From contig DAOUQK010000127.1 of NCBI GenBank assembly GCA_030625695.1, forward strand, positions 1-9,154: a stretch of DNA of 9,154 nt. Reading direction: 5' to 3'. Shown piece by piece: positions 1 to 6,019 of the stretch (the stretch's first letter is position 1; the number at the start of each line of letters is the position of its first letter). The notes beneath the pieces are model-generated. The model was not told the origin of the DNA. It saw only the letters and a program-made list of their open reading frames with translations, and searched no databases. Source of the stretch: Paracoccaceae bacterium. Its GTDB lineage: Bacteria; Pseudomonadota; Alphaproteobacteria; Rhodobacterales; Rhodobacteraceae. A program made the translations under genes and the position numbers.

Positions 1-1
1 T

Positions 2-724
2 GCGGTAAGGGCCGCTCAGGTGGCACGTTTGGAAAACATTCGGGTGACCCGCGATGAAAGCGCCTGTCTTCAGGCGCTTGAAGAGCTGACCCGGATGGCA
101 GGATCAGACGGCAACCTGTTAGAGGGCGCGATCAAAGCGGCACGGGCGCGGGCAACAGTGGGAGAGATCAGCATGGCGTTAGAGAAAGAATTCGGGCGAC
201 ACCGGGCCGAGGTCAAAACTCTGGCCGGGGTATATGGTGCTGCCTATGCGGGTGACGAAGGGTTCGCGGCCATTCAGAAATCGGTCGAGGAATTTGCCGT
301 GGATGAAGGGCGCAGGCCGCGTATGCTGGTGGTCAAGATGGGGCAGGACGGGCATGATCGCGGCGCCAAAGTGATTGCCACGGCGTTTGCCGATATCGGC
401 TTTGACGTCGATGTTGGCCCGTTGTTTCAGACCCCTGCCGAGGCGGCGCAGGATGCGATTGATAACGACGTGCATGTGATCGGCATTTCGTCTCAGGCGG
501 CGGGTCACAAGACCCTTGCGCCGCAATTGGTACAAGCGCTGAAAGAGGCCGAGGCGGACGATATCATCGTTATCTGCGGCGGGGTGATTCCGCAGCAGGA
601 TTATCAGTTCCTGTATGACAATGGCGTCAAGGCGATCTTTGGCCCCGGCACCAATATCCCGCAGGCGGCCGAGGATATCCTGCGTCTGATTCGGGTCACG
701 CGGGAGGGTGCCACCGGGGCGTAG
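2..724 (+). CDS. scpA: Methylmalonyl-CoA mutase, C-terminal part (5' end outside window)
   Basis: This enzyme converts (R)-methylmalonyl-CoA to succinyl-CoA with adenosylcobalamin, the last step of propionyl-CoA assimilation and of the ethylmalonyl-CoA pathway; it is cytosolic. The frame is open from base 2 and ends at TAG 722-724, so a GTG at 20 is internal and not the start. About 240 residues remain of a family usually near 710. The first part (SLENIR-like segment through GVYGAAY) is the end of the catalytic barrel and linker. The B12-binding domain follows: the DGHDRG motif carries the lower-axial cobalt ligand His at codon 353-355, then GISSQAAGH and ICGGVIPQQD match the canonical GxSxxxxxH and GG segments. 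The DGHDRGAKV motif fits methylmalonyl- rather than ethylmalonyl-CoA mutase. The stop codon lies within the first bases of a downstream hairpin. Family assignment is firm; the upstream operon is not visible. Confidence 0.96.
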   Translation, partial: AVRAAQVARLENIRVTRDESACLQALEELTRMAGSDGNLLEGAIKAARARATVGEISMALEKEFGRHRAEVKTLAGVYGAAYAGDEGFAAIQKSVEEFAVDEGRRPRMLVVKMGQDGHDRGAKVIATAFADIGFDVDVGPLFQTPAEAAQDAIDNDVHVIGISSQAAGHKTLAPQLVQALKEAEADDIIVICGGVIPQQDYQFLYDNGVKAIFGPGTNIPQAAEDILRLIRVTREGATGA

Positions 725-746
725 GGTGCGCATTTTGCGCACCTTT
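725..746 (+). terminator. Hairpin with short T run just after the mutase stop
   Basis: Bases 725-732 (GGTGCGCA) pair perfectly with 736-743 (TGCGCACC) around a 3-base loop, and TTT follows at 744-746. This resembles a short intrinsic terminator placed directly at the mutase stop. The T run is only three bases, so termination strength is uncertain. The start of the element (GTAGGGTG at 721-728) also matches the outer end of the REP-like repeats at 766-836 and 8430-8502, so it may be a single-arm relative of that family serving as a terminator. Confidence 0.6.
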
Positions 747-765
747 CCTGCCTATCGAGTGCGCG

Positions 766-836
766 TGTAGGGTGGGTGAAAACCCACGTTCCCCCGTTGA
801 GGCCTACGCGGTGCGTGGGTTTTCACCCACCCTACA
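766..836. repeat. REP-like nested palindrome, copy 1
   Basis: Bases 766-788 and 814-836 form a perfect 23-bp inverted repeat around a 25-bp centre. Each arm is itself a small hairpin: GTGGGT 772-777 pairs with ACCCAC 782-787 around GAAA, and GTGGGT 815-820 pairs with ACCCAC 825-830 around TTTC. The element sits between convergent genes and could act as a two-way terminator. A diverged copy lies at 8430-8502 with the same outer TAGG...CCTA ends. Such dispersed paired hairpins between genes are typical of REP/BIME elements mobilised by RAYT transposases; no such transposase is visible here. Confidence 0.8.
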
Positions 837-876
837 GACCAACGACAGGTCATCTTTTGGCCGGGCTTGCAACACG

Positions 877-1830
877 TCACAAATCTGCGCATTCCAGCAC
901 AGGTGTCAGGGCTTTGCCGTCCTTGAAAAAGCGGATCAGGTTGTCGCAGGTCAGATCACCCATGGCTTGCCGGGTTTCGACCGTGCCGCTGCCCACATGC
1001 GGTTGAAGCACCACGTTGTCCATGGCGAACAGTGCTTCGGGCACGTTGGGTTCATCCTCGAACACATCCAGGCCAGCGCCGCCAAGGCGGCCCTCAGTCA
1101 ATGCGCTGACCATTGCCGGTTCGTCGACTACCGACCCGCGCGCGACGTTGATCAGAATGCCCTTCGGCCCCAACGCATCCATCACCTGTGCGTTGACGAT
1201 ATGGTGGGTGCCCGTGCCGCCCGGGGTGATGCAAATCAGCACGTCGCAGTTCTGTGCCATTTCCGTCAGGTCATTGTAATAACGGTATTCCACGGGTTTT
1301 TCAGAGCGCGCATGATAGACGATTTCCGCATCAAACACCGCCAGTCGATCCGCAATGGCCTGACCGATCCGTCCCAATCCAAGGATGCCCACACGTTTGC
1401 CCTGAACCGAGTGGGTTAGCGGATAGAACCCTTCGCGCGGCCATCGCCCGGCCCGCACATAGGCGTCAGCGCCGATGACCCGGCGCGACACCGCGAGCCA
1501 TAACATGATCGCGGTATTGGCGACTTCGTCGTTCAGCACACCCGGTGTATGGCTGACGATGATGCCGCGTTGCAAGGCTGCGTTCACGTCTATGGTGTCA
1601 TATCCGACGCCATAGCCCGAGATGATTTTAAGGTTGGGCATGGCATCCATCACTGGGGCCGCGACGCCGCCGTGACCGTTGGACATCATGCCTTGGACGG
1701 TTGGGCCGACTTGTTGCAACAAGTCGGCCAGACCGTCCGGCCCGGGCGAGGTATGCAAGGTGAATACGCCGCTTAGACGGTCAATCATTCGCGGTGTTGT
1801 ACCACCGCTTATTAAGATATCAGGTTTCAT
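877..1830 (-). CDS. D-2-hydroxyacid dehydrogenase (glyoxylate/hydroxypyruvate reductase type)
   Basis: This 317-residue protein has the full length of the D-isomer-specific 2-hydroxyacid dehydrogenases, which reduce 2-keto acids such as glyoxylate or hydroxypyruvate with NAD(P)H in the cytosol. The Rossmann motif GLGRIG is at residues 151-156. The catalytic triad is complete: Arg231 in NVARGS, Glu260 in DVFEDEP and His278 in QPHVGSGT. PHVGSGTVETR is typical of the GhrB/hydroxyphenylpyruvate reductase branch. The gene is last in the minus-strand operon; its start lies 9 bases after the dehydratase stop, and AAGG of the Shine-Dalgarno overlaps that stop (taAGG). The 44-bp palindrome at 1695-1738 lies inside the coding sequence (about residues 31-45). 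In context it probably reduces a 2-keto acid or glyoxylate made by the sugar-acid pathway; the exact substrate cannot be read from sequence. Confidence 0.92.
   Translation of the reverse strand: MKPDILISGGTTPRMIDRLSGVFTLHTSPGPDGLADLLQQVGPTVQGMMSNGHGGVAAPVMDAMPNLKIISGYGVGYDTIDVNAALQRGIIVSHTPGVLNDEVANTAIMLWLAVSRRVIGADAYVRAGRWPREGFYPLTHSVQGKRVGILGLGRIGQAIADRLAVFDAEIVYHARSEKPVEYRYYNDLTEMAQNCDVLICITPGGTGTHHIVNAQVMDALGPKGILINVARGSVVDEPAMVSALTEGRLGGAGLDVFEDEPNVPEALFAMDNVVLQPHVGSGTVETRQAMGDLTCDNLIRFFKDGKALTPVLECADL
1695..1738. repeat. 44-bp near-perfect palindrome inside coding sequence
   Basis: The inner 26 bp (1704-1729) are a perfect palindrome with no loop, GGCCGACTTGTTG followed directly by its reverse complement. 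After a 2-bp mismatch on each side the symmetry resumes, with GGACGGT 1695-1701 pairing with ACCGTCC 1732-1738. In all 20 of 22 positions pair. It encodes about residues 31-45 of the hydroxyacid dehydrogenase without breaking the frame. Chance alone would rarely give a 26-bp perfect palindrome in 9 kb (4^-13 per site). It could be a cruciform, an mRNA hairpin or a protein-binding site. Confidence 0.9.
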
Positions 1831-1839
1831 ACCAGTGCC

Positions 1840-3627
1840 TTAGTGGTTGTCACGGGGGAAATGTTTGTGGGCGATGTCCTGAAATTCATCCGCGCCGTCC
1901 AGCACCATACCTTCGGAAAATGGCCTGACCTTTTCGCGGAAAATGGCCTGCCAGGGTGATTGACTTGGCGGGGTGAAGGCGTTGGGCGGCAAGGCGGCCC
2001 GACGTTTGGCCAGCTCTGCGTCGTCCACAGCCATGTTGGCGGTGCATTTGTTCAGGTCAATGCGCACTATATCGCCGGTTTTGACCAACCCCAGCCCACC
2101 ACCAGCCGCCGCCTCGGGCGAAGCATTCAGGATCGAGGGCGACCCGGAGGTGCCCGATTGCCGCCCGTCACCGACACAAGGCATGGCGTGAATGCCCTTT
2201 TTCAACAGATACGCAGGTGGGCGCATATTGACCACTTCGGCCCCGCCAGGATAGCCGATTGGCCCGACACCACGCATGATCAGGATGCAATGTTCGTCGA
2301 TACCCATGGCCGGATCGTCGATGCGTTTATGAAAATCTTCCGGCCCGTCGAACACCATGGCGCGACCTTCAAAGGCGTTGGGGTCGTCGGGGTTTGACAG
2401 ATACCGGTCGCGGAATTCGTCCGTAATGCCGCTGGTTTTAAGGATGGCTGAATCGAACAGATTGCCGGACAGGTTCATGAACCCGGCCTCTTGTCCCAGG
2501 GCCGTTCCGATTGTGCGGATTACATCGTCGAATTCCGAGCGTTTATCGCCGCAGTTTTCGCCCATGGTGCGACCATTGGCGGTGATCACATCCGGATTGG
2601 GCAGCAATCCGGCGGCCATCAACTCACCCACCACGGCCGGCACGCCGCCGGCATGGAAATAATCCTCGCCCAGGTATTCGCCAGCCGGTTGCAAGTTAAC
2701 CAGCAGGGGCACCTTGTGGCCCAAGTTCTGCCAGTCGTCGTTCTCCAAAGGCACCTTCAGATGCCGGGCAATGGCGTTCAGGTGGATCGGCGCGTTGGTC
2801 GATCCACCGATGGCAGAATTGACCACAATGGCGTTTTCGAACGCAGCACGGGTCATGATGTCAGACGGTTTCAAATCCTCATGCACCATGTCGACAATGC
2901 GCTGGCCGGTGGCATAGCTCATCTGTCCACGTTTACGGTAAGCCGCTGGAATTGCAGCAGCACCGGGAAGTTGCATGCCCAAAACCTCGGCCAGGGAATT
3001 CATTGTCGTTGCCGTGCCCATGGTGTTGCAATAGCCGACGGATGTGGCAGATGATGCGACCAGATCCATAAACCCTTCGTCGTCAATCTCGCCCGCTGCC
3101 AGCAATTCGCGGGCTTTCCAGACGATGGTGCCAGAGCCTGTGCGCTCACCTTTGTACCAGCCGTTCAGCATTGGCCCGACTGACAGGGCAATCGCCGGAA
3201 TATTCACGGTCGCGGCGGCCATCAACAGGGCCGGGGTGGTTTTGTCACAGCCGATATTCAATACAACACCGTCGATCGGATAGCCGAACAGGGTTTCCAC
3301 AAGGCTGAGATAGGCAAGGTTCCGGTCAAGCATCGCCGTGGGTCTTTTGCCGGTTTCCTGGATTGGATGCACCGGGATTTCCATCACTGTGCCGCCGTTG
3401 GAAATGATACCGTCACGCACCCGTTTGGTCAGTTCGATATGGTGGCGATTACAGGGGCTCAGGTCCGAACCGGTCTGGGCAATGCCGATGATCGGCTTGC
3501 CGGACTGCAATTCTTCCCGGGTCAGCCCGTAATTAAGGTATCGCTCAAGATAAAGCGCGGTCATTTCCTTGTCATCCGGGTTTGAGAACCATCTTTGCGA
3601 TCTCAGAAGTGGTTTGTTGTCAGTCAT
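1840..3627 (-). CDS. IlvD/Edd family sugar-acid (aldonate) dehydratase
   Basis: This 595-residue iron-sulfur enzyme dehydrates an aldonic acid to a 2-keto-3-deoxy acid. It resembles, as I recall them, Caulobacter D-xylonate dehydratase and rhizobial L-arabinonate dehydratase almost end to end, including the PR-x-NH C-terminus, and differs from biosynthetic IlvD. Cluster ligands are Cys59 (DLSPCNR), Cys127 (IGCDKTTP) and Cys200 (GYCNTMG); Lys129 is the carbamylated Mg-site lysine. GGSTN is at 274-278 and the catalytic-serine segment GRQSGTSGSPS at 488-498. Residue numbers 59/127/129/200 equal those recalled for L-arabinonate dehydratase. The start at 3627 follows a strong AAAGGAG (3635-3641) that overlaps the stop of the upstream SDR gene; the gap is 12 bases. 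Possible substrates are xylonate, arabinonate, fuconate or a related acid; family certain, substrate not. Confidence 0.93.
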   Translation of the reverse strand: MTDNKPLLRSQRWFSNPDDKEMTALYLERYLNYGLTREELQSGKPIIGIAQTGSDLSPCNRHHIELTKRVRDGIISNGGTVMEIPVHPIQETGKRPTAMLDRNLAYLSLVETLFGYPIDGVVLNIGCDKTTPALLMAAATVNIPAIALSVGPMLNGWYKGERTGSGTIVWKARELLAAGEIDDEGFMDLVASSATSVGYCNTMGTATTMNSLAEVLGMQLPGAAAIPAAYRKRGQMSYATGQRIVDMVHEDLKPSDIMTRAAFENAIVVNSAIGGSTNAPIHLNAIARHLKVPLENDDWQNLGHKVPLLVNLQPAGEYLGEDYFHAGGVPAVVGELMAAGLLPNPDVITANGRTMGENCGDKRSEFDDVIRTIGTALGQEAGFMNLSGNLFDSAILKTSGITDEFRDRYLSNPDDPNAFEGRAMVFDGPEDFHKRIDDPAMGIDEHCILIMRGVGPIGYPGGAEVVNMRPPAYLLKKGIHAMPCVGDGRQSGTSGSPSILNASPEAAAGGGLGLVKTGDIVRIDLNKCTANMAVDDAELAKRRAALPPNAFTPPSQSPWQAIFREKVRPFSEGMVLDGADEFQDIAHKHFPRDNH

Positions 3628-3639
3628 TTTAATTCTCCT

Positions 3640-4395
3640 TTAACCCGACCATCCGCCGTCAATAATTTCCGTTTGCCCCGTCAGGAATGCGCTTTCGGTT
3701 GATCCGAGATAGATCACCAAGGCGGCAATCTCTTCTGGTTGCGCGATCCGGCCCATCGGCTGGCGGGCAACAAAGGCTTTCATTGCGGTGTCATAGTCGC
3801 CGGTGGCGCTCAGGCGGTCGTGCAACGACGGGCTGTCGACCACGCCGGGGCAGATGGCGTTACAGCGGATGCCCTTTGTGATATATTCCACGGCAATGGA
3901 TTTGGTCAGGCCGATGACAGCCGCCTTTGAGGTGCCATAGATGAACCGGGACGGCGCGCCAATGACCGACGAACAGGCCGACGCCATGTTAATGATTGAG
4001 CCATACTGACGTTCCAACATGCCCGGAATGGCAGCGCGGCAGGTGCGGAACATGGATTTGACGTTCAGGTCCATGGCAAAGTCAAAATCTGCGTCCGTTG
4101 CCTCCATGACCGAGCCGTTATGCACGAACCCGGCGCAGTTGAACAGAATATCAGGCCGGGCACGGGCCACGCCTTCGGTCACCGACGCGTCGTCCAGAAC
4201 GTCCATGGCAAAGGCCTCAAGCTGGCCGTCGGCCTCGTCCTGGAGCGTGGCCAAAGTCTCGGCGTTTACATCGGTGGCAAAGACCGTCGCACCTTCGCGC
4301 GCCATGGCCAGGGCCGAGGCACGGCCAATGCCCTGACCTGCGGCTGTTACAAGAGCGCGTTTTCCGGATAGTCGTGCAGATGTCGCAGATGTCAT
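3640..4395 (-). CDS. Short-chain dehydrogenase/reductase (DHRS6/BDH2-like; possible 2-keto-3-deoxy-aldonate dehydrogenase)
   Basis: This is a classical SDR of 251 residues, first gene of the minus-strand operon. The nucleotide motif TAAGQGIG is at 17-24, and Asp42 at the end of the second strand points to NAD rather than NADP. The NCAG motif is at 86-89, structural Asn111, and the catalytic Ser139, Tyr153 and Lys157 are all present (YGTSK). ICPGVVDSPSL and the C-terminal IIDGGWS are characteristic of the DHRS6/BDH2 branch, which also holds bacterial 2-keto-3-deoxy-L-fuconate (or -rhamnonate) 4-dehydrogenases. Paired with a dehydratase making 2-keto-3-deoxy acids, oxidation of that product at C4 is the most economical guess, but a hydroxybutyrate or sugar dehydrogenase role is possible. 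The ATG at 4395 has AAAGG at 4405-4409, 9 bases upstream. Confidence 0.9.
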   Translation of the reverse strand: MTSATSARLSGKRALVTAAGQGIGRASALAMAREGATVFATDVNAETLATLQDEADGQLEAFAMDVLDDASVTEGVARARPDILFNCAGFVHNGSVMEATDADFDFAMDLNVKSMFRTCRAAIPGMLERQYGSIINMASACSSVIGAPSRFIYGTSKAAVIGLTKSIAVEYITKGIRCNAICPGVVDSPSLHDRLSATGDYDTAMKAFVARQPMGRIAQPEEIAALVIYLGSTESAFLTGQTEIIDGGWSG

Positions 4396-4536
4396 GGGGA
4401 TTTGCCTTTGTGAATTTCTGGATAGCTTCTGGATACTTTAGGATTCGGAGCCACTCTGACTGAAAGTTAACAGAAATACTAGTTTCCCGTGGCCGGGCAT
4501 GCCATCCTGCGAAAAATTGATGAGAGGAAAGACCCT
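4396..4536. promoter_or_regulatory. Divergent promoter region with a tandem operator-like repeat
   Basis: These 141 bases separate the divergently read SDR operon and denD and must hold both promoters. TTCTGGATA occurs twice, at 4416-4424 and 4427-4435, an 11-bp period (one helical turn), just upstream of the SDR Shine-Dalgarno, where a bound repressor would block the operon. A GTTAAC palindrome lies at 4466-4471. No convincing -35/-10 pair stands out; CTGACT at 4456 with TACTAG at 4477 is a weak option for denD with a 15-bp spacer. No regulator gene for this cluster is adjacent. Confidence 0.45.
4523..4527 (+). promoter_or_regulatory. Ribosome binding site fixing the denD start
   Basis: AGAGG lies 9 bases before the ATG at 4537. 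The upstream in-frame GTG at 4489 has no such site and would add 16 residues before the Rossmann strand MTKILIVGGGG, so 4537 is preferred. Confidence 0.7.
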
Positions 4537-5511
4537 ATGACAAAAATACTGATTGTTGGCGGCGGTGGTATGATCGGCCAGAAACTGGCTGCGCGTCTGG
4601 CCCGTGATGGTTGGCAAGGTGGCCCTGCGGTGGTGACACTTTATGATGTCGGATTTGCCGAGGGCGGTGCTGCGGCACACCGGCGTATCACCGGCAATTT
4701 GACCGACGCAGGGGCTGCTGCCATGCTGGTCGATGATCGCCCGGATATTGTCTTTCAACTTGCCGCGATTGTTTCGGGTGAAGCGGAACAAGAGTTCGAT
4801 AAAGGCTGGCAAGTCAATATGTTCGCTGGCTGGTCGTTGTTAGAGGCGTTGCGGTCGGAACACGTCGCCAGTGGCGGCACCTATCGCCCCCGGGTGGTGT
4901 TTTCGTCGTCCATCGCGGTGTTCGGCGCACCCTTCCCCGAAGCGATAGGCGATGAATTCCTGACAGCACCCCTGACGTCATATGGCGCGCAAAAGGCGGT
5001 CTGCGAATTGATGCTGAGCGATTTCAGCCGCAAAGGGTTTGTTGACGGGGTGTCGATCCGGCTGCCGACCATTTCGGTGCGCCCGGGCAAAGCGAACAAG
5101 GCGGCATCGTCGTTCTTTTCCAGCATTATCCGCGAGCCGCTGAACGGCAAGTCGGCGATCCTGCCGGTGGTGGATACAGTGCGTCATTCCCATGCGTCGC
5201 CCAAATCGGCGATTGGCTTCATGATGCACGCAGGCGCACTGGACAGCGGGTTGCTGGAAGGGCGAATCAGCCTGAACATGCCCGGTGTATCCTGTACCGT
5301 GGCCGAACAGATCGAGGCATTGCGCGAAATTGCCGGGGCGGATGTGGTGGCGCTGATCCGGTCGCAGGAGGACCCGGATGTGGCAAAGATCGTCGCAGGC
5401 TGGCCGCGCAGGTTTGATCCGGTGCGGGCCAAAGCGCTTGGATTCACATCAGAAACTGAATTCAGCCAAATCATTCAAAGCTATATCGACGAAGATTTGG
5501 GTCGCAGTTAA
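4537..5511 (+). CDS. denD: D-erythronate dehydrogenase-like NAD-dependent epimerase/dehydratase family protein
   Basis: This 324-residue protein is an extended SDR. The dinucleotide motif G8xxG11xxG14 follows the first strand (KILIVGGGGMIGQK), and Asp37 after the second strand suggests NAD. The catalytic Ser124/Ser125 region (VFSSSIAVFG) and Tyr149-xxx-Lys153 (SYGAQK) are intact, and RLPTISVRPG (175-184) is the usual substrate-side segment. Overall sequence and length fit DenD, which oxidises D-erythronate at C2 to 2-keto-D-erythronate before the OtnI/OtnC steps. Those partner genes are not in this window, so the true substrate may be another small aldonate linked to the divergent dehydratase operon. 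It appears monocistronic: 508 bp without a gene follow, starting with inverted repeats at 5521-5604. Confidence 0.82.
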   Translation: MTKILIVGGGGMIGQKLAARLARDGWQGGPAVVTLYDVGFAEGGAAAHRRITGNLTDAGAAAMLVDDRPDIVFQLAAIVSGEAEQEFDKGWQVNMFAGWSLLEALRSEHVASGGTYRPRVVFSSSIAVFGAPFPEAIGDEFLTAPLTSYGAQKAVCELMLSDFSRKGFVDGVSIRLPTISVRPGKANKAASSFFSSIIREPLNGKSAILPVVDTVRHSHASPKSAIGFMMHAGALDSGLLEGRISLNMPGVSCTVAEQIEALREIAGADVVALIRSQEDPDVAKIVAGWPRRFDPVRAKALGFTSETEFSQIIQSYIDEDLGRS

Positions 5512-5536
5512 GGCGAGATCAATCCAATTGGATTCA

Positions 5537-5604
5537 AGCATTCATCACCCCGCCCGAGGCCGCGTTTGTATAAGCTAGCGCGTTCGGGCCGGGCGATGAA
5601 TGCT
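5537..5604. repeat. Long imperfect inverted repeat downstream of denD
   Basis: Bases 5537-5557 pair with 5584-5604 with only two mismatches in 21 positions; the outermost 10 bp (AGCATTCATC / GATGAATGCT) are perfect. Inside, CGCG 5561-5564 can pair with CGCG 5579-5582, leaving a loop with TATAAG and GCTAGC. It could terminate denD transcription, although no T run follows, or act as a protein-binding or leader structure. Confidence 0.8.
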
Positions 5605-5657
5605 CTTAGAGTGGTTTCGTTCTAAGACGCATTTCCCAGTGGTATTTGTTTACCCCC

Positions 5658-5673
5658 AGGAAAAACTGTTGCT
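5658..5673 (+). promoter_or_regulatory. Possible sigma-54 (-24/-12) promoter for the Amt operon
   Basis: GG at 5659-5660 and GC at 5671-5672 are exactly 10 bases apart, and the -12 block TTGCT (5669-5673) matches the consensus. The -24 side (AGGAAAA) is poor apart from GG. Sigma-54 control would suit a nitrogen-regulated transporter, but the implied leader of over 300 bases is long and no clear NtrC sites were found. Confidence 0.25.
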
Positions 5674-6007
5674 TTTGGTTCACGTCCGATGCACGGTGTG
5701 ATCATTCGTTACCCGCAGGGTTCGGCGCGCATAATTGCGTCGTCGGCTTTGCGTCATGATCCGAATGGTCGGCGCGCGAAATCCTTTCGGGCCTGACTGT
5801 TCCTCACCCGCCCCGACCGGTTCAGATGGGGCTGCGCGCACCTTGCAACCGCAAGACGCGCCAAGCGAGCAGGAGACAATCAAAAACACCACCAGCGGGA
5901 CAAGGGCAGTCGCACCTTTCGAAATACGGGAAAAACCCGGTGTGCGAACAATATCACTCATGCCCTTAAGTGCCCGCTCTAACAAACGTCCAAAATATCG
6001 AAGTCAG

Positions 6008-6013
6008 GGAGGG
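6008..6013 (+). promoter_or_regulatory. Ribosome binding site fixing the Amt start
   Basis: GGAGGG lies 6 bases before the ATG at 6020. This selects 6020 over in-frame starts further upstream (from 5735), whose extra residues match no Amt N-terminus. Confidence 0.85.
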
Positions 6014-6019
6014 CTTCCA

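Larger units (their letters stand above)
5512..6019. other. 508-bp gene-free region: inverted repeats, then the Amt leader
   Basis: No convincing gene lies here. The first 150 bases contain consecutive inverted repeats: AATCCAATTGGATT (5521-5534), a long hairpin (5537-5604), TCTTAGA/TCTAAGA (5604-5610 and 5621-5627), and TTTCC 5632-5636 with GGAAA 5659-5663 enclosing GGTA/TACC. A sigma-54-like element is at 5658-5673. The rest (about 5690-6019) is a long leader to the Amt start. It holds TCGGCGCGC twice (5722-5730 and 5769-5777) and a CGAAA/TTTCG hairpin at 5777-5789. The Amt frame happens to stay open upstream to 5735 but its translation looks non-protein-like. On the minus strand a small frame (5961 down to 5680) has a lipobox-like segment; it is treated as doubtful. 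Confidence 0.7.

Noticed and set aside
179..742. 187-codon minus-strand frame over the mutase
   Set aside because: It is a shadow of the conserved B12-binding domain, and its translation has no domain features.
2592..2612. 8-bp inverted repeat (CCGGATTG...CAATCCGG) in the dehydratase gene
   Set aside because: About one such short hairpin is expected by chance in a window this size.
2781..2808. 9-bp inverted repeat (GGTGGATCG...CGATCCACC) in the dehydratase gene
   Set aside because: It falls on the conserved GGSTN-coding segment, and this length with a 10-base loop is within chance expectation for the window.
4489..4536. GTG start 16 codons upstream for denD
   Set aside because: It has no Shine-Dalgarno, and the Rossmann fold begins at the ATG at 4537.
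5721..5740. Sigma-54-like GG...GC pair (CGGCGCGC...TTGCG)
   Set aside because: The two dinucleotides are 11 bases apart, and sigma-54 promoters need exactly 10.
5735..6019. 95-codon N-terminal extension of the Amt frame
   Set aside because: The translation lacks membrane or signal character and similarity to Amt proteins, and a strong Shine-Dalgarno sits before 6020.
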